Part shown: positions 7,245 through 12,213 of the stretch, piece after piece
How the letters are laid out: every line of letters starts with the position of its first letter
Position numbering within the stretch: position 1 is the first letter of the stretch
NCBI GenBank assembly: GCA_003543245.1
Contig: DPJB01000034.1
Coordinates: 4,996-17,208 of the forward strand
Length of the DNA stretch: 12,213 nt
DNA from: Moraxellaceae bacterium
GTDB lineage: Bacteria; Pseudomonadota; Gammaproteobacteria; Pseudomonadales; Moraxellaceae
Direction of reading: 5' to 3'
Translations under genes and position numbers: made by a program
The notes under the pieces: generated by a model
The model's input: the letters and a program-made list of their open reading frames with translations, nothing else
The model's database searches: none
Told to the model about the DNA's origin: nothing

Positions 7245-9956
7245 ATGGCTGAAGTGACCGTCAAACAATTGGCCGAGACTGTGGGCCGTCCGGTAGAAAC
7301 CCTGCTGACACAGATGCAGGATGCCGGCCTGTCGCACAAGAGCGCGGATGATGCTGTTTCCGATACGGAAAAGCAGCAGCTGCTCGCGCACCTCAAGCGG
7401 GCTCATGGCGAAAGCGATGCCGAGCCGAAGAAAATCACACTCAAGCGCAAGGAAACATCGACACTGAAGGTTGCACCCTCTGCGGGTGGCAAGGCCAAGA
7501 CCGTTAATGTCGAGGTGCGCAAGACGCGTTCCTACGTGAAGCGTTCATCGCTTGACGACCAGGAAGATGCGGCGCGCGAAGCGGAAGAGGCTGCGCGCAA
7601 GGCCGAAGAAGAACGTCTGGCGGCAGAAGCTGCCGTGCGCAAGGCCGAAGAAGATGCCCGCATTGCGGCGTCGGAAGAAGAGGCCCGCAAGGCTGCCGAG
7701 GAAGCCCGTCGTGCCAACGATGTTGCCAACAAGGGTGCCAAGGACAAGAAGCTGAGCGTGCCCAAGCTGGGTACGGTTACCAAGGCGCGCGAAGAAACTG
7801 CGGAAGAAAAGGCAAGGCGTGAGGCTGAAGAAGCCCGCCTGAAGGCAGCGGAAGATGTTCGCCGCAAGCAGGAAGAAAAGCTGCGTCTGGAGGCGGAAGA
7901 AAAGGCTCGCCAGAAGACCCTGGAGCAGGCACGCAAGATTGCCGAAGAACTCGAGTCACGTGGCGGCGAAACGCCGGCCCCGGCCGTTGATGTTCCGCTG
8001 GCACGTGGTCTGGTGGGGACTGCATACGAAGATTCATTTGCCCGGGAAGATCGCGAGATCCGCCGTGGCAGCACGACCAAGGCTGGTGGCAAGGGCAAGG
8101 GTGGCAAGAAGAAGGGTCAGGAAGAGCAGGTGTTCCGCCCGATGCGCACACTGAGCAGCACATTGTCCAAGCAGCACGGGTTTGAAAAGCCGGTGGAGAA
8201 ACAGGTGTACGACGTCACCATCGGTGAGAGCATTACAGTGGCTGATCTTGCGCAGAAAATGGCGCTGAAGGCCAAGGTGGTCATCAAGGTGCTCATGAAA
8301 ATGGGCGAAGTGGTGACGGCCAACCAGACGATTGATCAGGCCACTGCAGGTCTGGTGGTCGAAGAACTCGGCCACAATCCGAAGTTTGTCAGCGAAACGG
8401 CGATGGAAGACTCCCTCAAGGATGCCATCAAGCATCACGGGGATGCCTTCACGCGCGCGCCGGTGGTGACCATCATGGGTCACGTTGACCATGGCAAGAC
8501 GTCGCTGCTCGACTATATCCGTCGTGCCAAGGTGGCTGCTGGCGAAGCCGGTGGCATTACCCAGCATATCGGTGCCTATCACGTGGAAACCGATCGCGGC
8601 ATGATCACCTTCCTTGATACCCCGGGCCATGCCGCGTTCAGCGCCATGCGTGCGCGTGGTGCCAGTGCCACGGATATCGTGGTGATCGTGGTGGCCGCTG
8701 ATGACGGCGTCATGCCGCAGACGGCAGAAGCCATTGATCATGCCCGTGCTGCCGGCGTGCCGATCATTGTTGCCATCAACAAGATGGACAAGCCGAGCGC
8801 AGATCCTGATCGTGTGCTGAACGAACTGACCGTCAAGGAAATCGTGCCCGAGGAATGGGGTGGCGATACCCAGATCTGCAAGGTGTCTGCGCATACCGGT
8901 GAGGGTGTTGATGCCCTGCTTGAGGCGATCCTGACCCAGGCGGAACTGCTGGAACTGACCGCTGTGGTGGATGGCCAGGCTCAGGGCGTTGTGATCGAAG
9001 CCCGTATCGACAAGGGGCGCGGTGCTGTAGCGACCTTGCTGATACAGCGCGGCACGCTGAAGACCGGCGATCTGGTGCTGGCGGGTACGCATTACGGCCG
9101 TGTTCGTGCGATGAACGATGAAAACGGCAAGCCGATCAAGTCGGCCGGCCCATCGATTCCGGTCGAGATTCTTGGTCTGCCCGAAGCGCCGGATGCCGGT
9201 GATGAATTCCTTGTGGTGGATGACGAGCGCAAGGCGCGTGAAGTGGCTGATTTCCGCGCGGCCAAGCTGCGTCAGGCCCGTCTGGATCGCCAGCAGAGCA
9301 TGAAGCTGGAAAACCTGTTTGCCAACATGGGCAAGAAGGAAGCGTCTTCCGTCAATATCGTGCTCAAGACTGATGTGCGCGGATCGCTGGAAGCACTGAC
9401 ACAGTCCCTGCAGGCGCTTGGCACTGATGAAGTGCGCGTTGCCATCGTGGGTTCTGGCGTTGGCGCGATCACGGAGTCTGATGTGACGCTTGCCGAGTCA
9501 ACCGGTGCAGTGATTCTTGGCTTCAACGTGCGTGCCGACAGTGCTGCGCGTGCCAAGTGCCAGGCTGACGAGATTGACCTGCGTTATTACAGCATCATTT
9601 ATGAACTGATTGATGACGTGAAGTCGGCCATGAGCGGCATGCTGGCACCTGAGCATCGTGAATCGATTCTTGGTGTGGCGCAGGTGCGTGAAGTGTTCCG
9701 TTCGTCCAAGTTCGGTGCAGCAGCCGGTTGTATGGCGATTGAAGGTACGTTGTATCGCAGCAAGCCGATTCGTGTGCTGCGTGATGATGTGGTGGTGTTC
9801 CAGGGCGAGCTCGAATCCCTGCGCCGCTTCAAGGACGACGTTCAGGAAGTTCGCAATGGTGTGGAGTGTGGTCTGGCGGTCAAGGGCTACAATGACATCC
9901 GTGTGGGCGACAAGATCGAAGTCTATGATGTCACCATCATCAAGCGCAGCCTCTGA
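7245..9956 (+). CDS. infB: Translation initiation factor IF-2
   Basis: GTPase that delivers fMet-tRNA to the 30S P site and promotes subunit joining. The 903 residues (E. coli 890) comprise: an N-terminal IF2_N domain (1-55); a long charged, helix-forming Ala/Glu/Lys/Arg linker (about 105-235, with recurring EEARKAAEE-type stretches); a Gly/Lys-rich patch (279-291); a second IF2_N domain (about 320-375); the G domain with GHVDHGKT (412-419), DTPGH (458-462), NKMD (512-515) and SAH (548-550); then domains II, III and the fMet-binding C2 barrel ending YDVTIIKRSL. The ATG at 7245 is preceded by GGAG (7230-7233). E. coli makes shorter isoforms from internal starts. Here a GTG at 7758 is in frame, but its ribosome site is weak and I do not assert an isoform. 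It lies 47 nt after nusA. Confidence 0.98.
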   Translation: MAEVTVKQLAETVGRPVETLLTQMQDAGLSHKSADDAVSDTEKQQLLAHLKRAHGESDAEPKKITLKRKETSTLKVAPSAGGKAKTVNVEVRKTRSYVKRSSLDDQEDAAREAEEAARKAEEERLAAEAAVRKAEEDARIAASEEEARKAAEEARRANDVANKGAKDKKLSVPKLGTVTKAREETAEEKARREAEEARLKAAEDVRRKQEEKLRLEAEEKARQKTLEQARKIAEELESRGGETPAPAVDVPLARGLVGTAYEDSFAREDREIRRGSTTKAGGKGKGGKKKGQEEQVFRPMRTLSSTLSKQHGFEKPVEKQVYDVTIGESITVADLAQKMALKAKVVIKVLMKMGEVVTANQTIDQATAGLVVEELGHNPKFVSETAMEDSLKDAIKHHGDAFTRAPVVTIMGHVDHGKTSLLDYIRRAKVAAGEAGGITQHIGAYHVETDRGMITFLDTPGHAAFSAMRARGASATDIVVIVVAADDGVMPQTAEAIDHARAAGVPIIVAINKMDKPSADPDRVLNELTVKEIVPEEWGGDTQICKVSAHTGEGVDALLEAILTQAELLELTAVVDGQAQGVVIEARIDKGRGAVATLLIQRGTLKTGDLVLAGTHYGRVRAMNDENGKPIKSAGPSIPVEILGLPEAPDAGDEFLVVDDERKAREVADFRAAKLRQARLDRQQSMKLENLFANMGKKEASSVNIVLKTDVRGSLEALTQSLQALGTDEVRVAIVGSGVGAITESDVTLAESTGAVILGFNVRADSAARAKCQADEIDLRYYSIIYELIDDVKSAMSGMLAPEHRESILGVAQVREVFRSSKFGAAAGCMAIEGTLYRSKPIRVLRDDVVVFQGELESLRRFKDDVQEVRNGVECGLAVKGYNDIRVGDKIEVYDVTIIKRSL

Positions 9957-9991
9957 TCGGGCTGGCTGAAGGAAGGATCTGCTGTGGCGTT

Positions 9992-10052
9992 GGCCCGGCC
10001 TCGGAAAATGCGGATTTACCTCAGGTAAACTACGCTTTTTCAAGGTCGGGCC
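9992..10052 (+). other. Long imperfect hairpin between infB and rbfA
   Basis: Nearly the whole 61-nt segment folds back on itself. An outer 10-bp stem, GGCCCGGCCT (9992-10001) with AGGTCGGGCC (10043-10052), has one G.U. After a small internal loop, GAAAA (10004-10008) pairs with TTTTC (10037-10041). After a T.T mismatch, GCG (10010-10012) pairs with CGC (10033-10035). Then A10014 pairs with T10031, and TTTACC (10015-10020) pairs with GGTAAA (10024-10029) around a TCA loop. That is about 25 pairs in all. No U-tract follows, so it does not look like a terminator. It occupies a third of the 185-nt gap between infB and rbfA. Confidence 0.75.
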
Positions 10053-10141
10053 TCCTTGCATCAGGCGCTTGACCGGTTTCCCGGTACGGGATGCCGGTTG
10101 TCCGTTCCGGTGCAGTTTCAGAAAGTAATTCAAGAGGTTTC

Positions 10142-10543
10142 ATGAGTCAGCGTACGCAACGTCTTGGCGATCAGATCCAGCGCGATCTGTCGGTGATGAT
10201 CCGTCAGGAACTGAAAGACCCGCGTCTCGGGATGGTGACCATATCGAGCGTAAAGGTGAGCCCGGACATGAGCTATGCCGATGTCTATGTCACCGTGCTG
10301 GGTGCGACGCTGGATGAAAAGCCGGACAGCAGTCTGGAAGTGCTGAACGCGGCCGCCGGTTTTTTGCGGGGCGAGCTGGGGCGTGGCCTGAAGACACGCA
10401 TCACGCCGCGTATCCGTTTTCATTTTGATGAAGTGACCGCCCGTGGCAATCGCATGGCGGCCCTCATTACGACCGCCGTCAATGAAGATCGCGAGCGCGC
10501 CAGTGCTCGCGGTGACGAGCCGGACGTGCCCGAGGCTCCATGA
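10142..10543 (+). CDS. rbfA: Ribosome-binding factor A
   Basis: Late 30S assembly factor, needed for 16S rRNA 5' end maturation and cold adaptation. The product has 133 residues, the same as E. coli RbfA. It shows the single KH-fold pattern: RTQRLGDQIQRDLSVMI (4-20), KDPRLGMVTISSVKVSPD (25-42), YADVYVTVLG (45-54), the Ala-x-Gly interruption at 71-73 in the helix NAAAGFLR, and RITPRIRFHFDE (86-97). The acidic, disordered C-terminus also fits the family. The ATG at 10142 follows AAGAGG (10132-10137). An in-frame ATG at 10091 would add 17 unconserved residues. The stop overlaps the truB start as ATGA, implying coupled translation. Confidence 0.96.
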   Translation: MSQRTQRLGDQIQRDLSVMIRQELKDPRLGMVTISSVKVSPDMSYADVYVTVLGATLDEKPDSSLEVLNAAAGFLRGELGRGLKTRITPRIRFHFDEVTARGNRMAALITTAVNEDRERASARGDEPDVPEAP

Positions 10544-11466
10544 GCAAGCCGCGTCGCCCTCGCCGTCCGGTTGACGGGGTGCTGTTGCTGGACAAGCCGC
10601 AAGGCATTACGTCCAACCAGGCCCTGATGCGGATTCGTCACCTGTATCAGGCCGACAAGGCTGGCCATACCGGTAGTCTCGATCCGCTGGCAACCGGCCT
10701 GTTGCCGGTATGCCTCGGTGAGGCATCAAAATTCACCCAGTACCTGCTGGATGCCGACAAGGTCTATGTCACCCGCATTCGTCTCGGCGTGGCTACTACG
10801 ACCGGAGACTCAGAAGGCGACATCATTAGCGAGGCACCGGTACCGGTGCTGGATGCCGCCGCCATCGAGGCAGTGCTGGAGCGTTTTCGTGGCGAGATTG
10901 ATCAGGTGCCATCGATGTTCTCGGCCCTGAAGAAGGATGGCCGCCCGCTCTATGAGCTGGCGCGCAAGGGTATCGAGATCGAGCGTCCGGCCCGTCATAT
11001 CACGGTTTACCGTCTTGCCCTGCTGGGTGTGGCAGGGAATGAGTGGACGCTGGAGGCGCATGTCAGCAAGGGCACCTATATACGCTCGCTGGCGGAAGAC
11101 ATCGGCAAGGTGCTGGGTTGTGGCGCGCATGTGGTCATGCTGCGCCGCCTTTCGCTGGGCCCGTTCGTGCAGCCGGTCATGGTGACGCTGGAGCAGGTGG
11201 AGGCGGCACTGGCCGAAGGTGGTCATGAGGCCATAGACAAGCTGCTCCTGCCGCCCTGGGCGGGTCTGGCCAGCTGGCCGCGCGTGGAGCTCTCCGAGAA
11301 TGCAGCGTATTATCTGCGCCACGGCCAGCCGGTGCGCTGCCCGGGAGCCCCTGCCGGTGGTGATGTGCTGGTGTTCGAGCAGGATGGCGCCTTCCTGGGG
11401 GTCGGGGTCATTGATGACGAGGGGCGTGTCGCGCCGCGTCGTCTGATCCGCTCGATGGTAGAATGA
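10540..11466 (+). CDS. truB: tRNA pseudouridine-55 synthase TruB
   Basis: Isomerises U55 in the T loop of nearly all tRNAs and also acts as a tRNA folding chaperone. The 308 residues (E. coli 314) start with GVLLLDKPQGITSN (13-26). The catalytic motif GHTGSLDPLATG (42-53) holds Asp48, the same position as in E. coli. Tyr76 (KVY), PSMFSALKKDG (124-134), SKGTYIRSLAEDIG (176-189) and LRRL (201-204) are also present. The C-terminal PUA-like region ends with IDDEGRVAPRRL, very close to E. coli. The start is fixed by the 4-nt ATGA overlap with rbfA. A candidate extended -10 promoter for rpsO lies across the last codons and stop. Confidence 0.97.
   Translation: MSKPRRPRRPVDGVLLLDKPQGITSNQALMRIRHLYQADKAGHTGSLDPLATGLLPVCLGEASKFTQYLLDADKVYVTRIRLGVATTTGDSEGDIISEAPVPVLDAAAIEAVLERFRGEIDQVPSMFSALKKDGRPLYELARKGIEIERPARHITVYRLALLGVAGNEWTLEAHVSKGTYIRSLAEDIGKVLGCGAHVVMLRRLSLGPFVQPVMVTLEQVEAALAEGGHEAIDKLLLPPWAGLASWPRVELSENAAYYLRHGQPVRCPGAPAGGDVLVFEQDGAFLGVGVIDDEGRVAPRRLIRSMVE
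11456..11464 (+). promoter_or_regulatory. Candidate extended -10 promoter for rpsO
   Basis: TGG followed by TAGAAT (11459-11464) fits TGn-TATAAT with 5/6 in the hexamer. No convincing -35 lies 15-18 nt upstream, which an extended -10 element can tolerate. The predicted start near 11471 would give an rpsO leader of about 120 nt. It sits across the truB 3' end and stop. In E. coli rpsO also has its own promoter after truB. Confidence 0.45.
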
Positions 11467-11503
11467 ATTGATATTGGCCGGTCACAAGCCGGTCAGTGCA
11501 ACA

Positions 11504-11521
11504 GGTGGCAGTAATGCCGCC
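11504..11521 (+). other. rpsO leader hairpin with GNRA tetraloop
   Basis: GGTGGCA (11504-11510) pairs with TGCCGCC (11515-11521), seven pairs with one G.U, closed by GTAA, a GNRA-type tetraloop. It lies between the candidate promoter and the predicted pseudoknot and is probably part of the rpsO leader fold. Confidence 0.6.
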
Positions 11522-11524
11522 TGC

Positions 11525-11574
11525 GACGACGACTGTAGAGATGCGCGGTCGGACGTCTTTTTTAATGGCATCTC
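11525..11574 (+). promoter_or_regulatory. Predicted pseudoknot in rpsO leader (S15 autoregulation candidate)
   Basis: Stem 1 pairs GACG (11525-11528) and CGAC (11530-11533) with CGTC (11554-11557) and GTCG (11548-11551), with a small internal loop. Its loop holds GAGATGC (11538-11544), the exact complement of GCATCTC (11568-11574), which lies 5 nt before the GGAG ribosome site. This gives an H-type pseudoknot with the linker TTTTTTAATG. In E. coli, S15 represses its own mRNA by trapping a pseudoknot that includes the ribosome-binding region. The geometry here is read by eye. The U6 after stem 1 could alternatively act as a weak terminator. Confidence 0.6.
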
Positions 11575-11590
11575 ATTGTGGAGTAATAAC

Positions 11591-11860
11591 ATGTCTTTAA
11601 CAGTTCAAGACAAGGCAGATATCGTTGCCAAGTTTGCCCGTGCTCAGGGTGATACGGGATCTCCGGAAGTGCAGGTGGCCCTGCTGTCGGCTCAGATCGA
11701 TGATCTGCAGTCACACTTCAAGGCTCACAAGCATGACCACCACTCCCGTCGTGGCCTGATCCGCATGGTGAACCAGCGCCGCAAGCTGCTGGACTACCTG
11801 AACCGCAAGGACAGTGCCCGCTACGTTGCGCTGATCCAGACCCTGGGTCTGCGTCGCTGA
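11591..11860 (+). CDS. rpsO: 30S ribosomal protein S15
   Basis: Primary 16S rRNA-binding protein of the platform; it contacts the helix 20/21/22 junction and bridge B4 to the 50S subunit. The product is 89 residues, exactly the E. coli length. Key rRNA-contact segments are intact: GDTGSPEVQVALL (20-32) and HKHDHHSRRGL (46-56), then MVNQRRKLLDYL (59-70) and the C-terminal LGLRR. The ATG at 11591 has GGAG 7 nt upstream (11580-11583). The frame is open upstream to 11468, but that region is structured leader. The first codons contain TCTTTAACA (11594-11602), which resembles the core of rrn boxA. A strong terminator follows 7 nt after the stop, then pnp, matching the E. coli rpsO-pnp arrangement. 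Confidence 0.98.
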   Translation: MSLTVQDKADIVAKFARAQGDTGSPEVQVALLSAQIDDLQSHFKAHKHDHHSRRGLIRMVNQRRKLLDYLNRKDSARYVALIQTLGLRR

Positions 11861-11867
11861 GTGTGCA

Positions 11868-11900
11868 AACCGGGGAGCGTTCGCGCTCCCCGGTTCTTTT
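11868..11900 (+). terminator. Intrinsic terminator after rpsO
   Basis: AACCGGGGAGCG (11868-11879), TTCG loop, CGCTCCCCGGTT (11884-11895): a perfect 12-bp stem followed by CTTTT. It begins 7 nt after the rpsO stop. The U-tract is short and interrupted by C, so partial read-through into pnp is plausible, as at the E. coli rpsO terminator. Confidence 0.9.
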
Positions 11901-11931
11901 GTGCTGATGTAAAAATGTGCTGATGTAAAAA
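11900..11931 (+). repeat. Perfect 16-nt tandem duplication
   Basis: TGTGCTGATGTAAAAA occurs twice back to back (11900-11915 and 11916-11931), beginning in the terminator U-tract and ending 15 nt before the pnp leader hairpin. The units are identical, suggesting a recent slippage or duplication event. The A-runs could act as a promoter upstream element, but I find no convincing -35/-10 pair here. Confidence 0.9.
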
Positions 11932-11946
11932 AGAATCGCCATTGGA

Positions 11947-11996
11947 GAGGCTTCTAACAGATGCAGTTCATGACGACTGCATCTGTTAGGGGCCTC
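11947..11996 (+). other. pnp leader stem-loop, likely RNase III site
   Basis: Positions 11947-11967 pair without interruption with 11976-11996: 21 bp including two G.U, around an 8-nt loop (TCATGACG). The core is CTAACAGATGCAGT with its exact complement. No U-tract follows. It lies 62 nt before the pnp start. In E. coli, RNase III cuts an equivalent long duplex in the rpsO-pnp leader, and PNPase then represses its own mRNA. Position and length here match that role. Confidence 0.85.
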
Positions 11997-12009
11997 CGAA
12001 GGCAAAGCC

Positions 12010-12031
12010 GGTTCCGGTCAGTGCCGGAACC
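12010..12031 (+). other. Second pnp leader hairpin
   Basis: GGTTCCGG (12010-12017), loop TCAGTG, CCGGAACC (12024-12031): a perfect 8-bp stem ending 13 nt before the GAGGA ribosome site of pnp. It has no U-tract and is likely a leader element near the site of PNPase autocontrol. Confidence 0.75.
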
Positions 12032-12058
12032 AATCTGAAAGAAAGAGGAACCCGAAAC

Positions 12059-12213
12059 ATGTTCAAGATTGTTCGCAAGGAATTCCAGTTTGGCCAGCAG
12101 ACTGTCGTGCTGGAAACCGGTCGCATTGCTCGCCAGGCATCTTCCGTGCTGGTCACCATGGGCGGCGTCACCGTGCTGGTGGCTGTTGTTGGCAACAAGA
12201 AGGTCAAGCAGGG
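12059..12213 (+). CDS. pnp: Polyribonucleotide nucleotidyltransferase PNPase (3'-truncated)
   Basis: Phosphorolytic 3'-5' exoribonuclease of mRNA decay and a degradosome component. Only the first 51 codons are present, then the window ends. They read FKIVRKEFQFGQQTVVLETG followed by RIARQASSVLVTMGGVTVLVAVVG, the start of the first RNase PH domain, and align clearly with E. coli PNPase (PIVRKFQYGQHTVTLETG...ARQA). The ATG at 12059 has GAGGA at 12045-12049, 9 nt upstream. The gap from rpsO is 198 nt and carries a terminator, a tandem repeat and two hairpins, so expression is probably controlled by read-through and RNA processing. The S1 and KH domains would lie beyond the window. Confidence 0.96.
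   Translation, partial: MFKIVRKEFQFGQQTVVLETGRIARQASSVLVTMGGVTVLVAVVGNKKVKQ

Noticed and set aside
7557..7950. GAAGAA/GCAAGGC-rich repeats in infB as a DNA repeat array
   Set aside because: They are irregular and explained by the charged helical Ala/Glu/Lys/Arg linker typical of IF-2; the reading frame is intact.
8034..9092. A 352-codon open frame on the minus strand
   Set aside because: Antisense to the infB G domain; no domain, no ribosome site, no separate promoter seen.
10026..10031. TAAACT as a -10 box for rbfA
   Set aside because: No acceptable -35 at 15-19 nt, and the bases are part of the long hairpin at 9992-10052.

Overview
This window is a conserved housekeeping block of a GC-rich gammaproteobacterium. 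All genes lie on the + strand in the order ftsH (3' part), folP, glmM, tpiA, secG, tRNA-Leu(GAG), tRNA-fMet, rimP, nusA, infB, rbfA, truB, rpsO, pnp (5' part). Protein similarity to E. coli and Pseudomonas/Acinetobacter-type orthologues is obvious throughout. The block resembles the Pseudomonas layout. In E. coli argG lies between the two tRNA genes; here they are only 100 nt apart. A placement in or near Pseudomonadales is my guess from the NusA and IF2 sequences, not a demonstrated assignment.

Layout. Positions 1-3450 hold the FtsH protease end, a strong intrinsic terminator, then folP and glmM overlapping by 1 nt. Positions 3451-4855 hold a sigma70-type promoter, tpiA, secG and tRNA-Leu, probably one transcript. 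Positions 4856-5218 hold a near-consensus stable-RNA promoter, the initiator tRNA and a structured leader with two U-tract terminators and two further hairpins. Positions 5219-9956 hold rimP, nusA and infB. Positions 9957-10141 hold a long imperfect hairpin. Positions 10142-11466 hold rbfA and truB, overlapping by 4 nt. Positions 11467-12213 hold a candidate promoter, an rpsO leader that can fold as a pseudoknot, rpsO, a terminator, a 16-nt tandem repeat, a 21-bp hairpin and the start of pnp. No gene-free stretch exceeds 300 bases.

How the genes work together. The right two thirds form a translation and RNA-metabolism unit: initiator tRNA, 30S maturation (RimP, RbfA), transcription elongation/termination (NusA), initiation (IF2), tRNA modification (TruB), a 30S protein (S15) and RNA decay (PNPase). 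The left third carries membrane proteolysis, folate and cell-wall precursor synthesis, glycolysis and protein export.

I see no new protein system, mobile element or CRISPR. The points worth a second look are in the non-coding RNA: the rimP-nusA leader, the infB-rbfA hairpin, the rpsO pseudoknot, the pnp leader, and an initiator tRNA with an unusual 1:72 pair (U.U).
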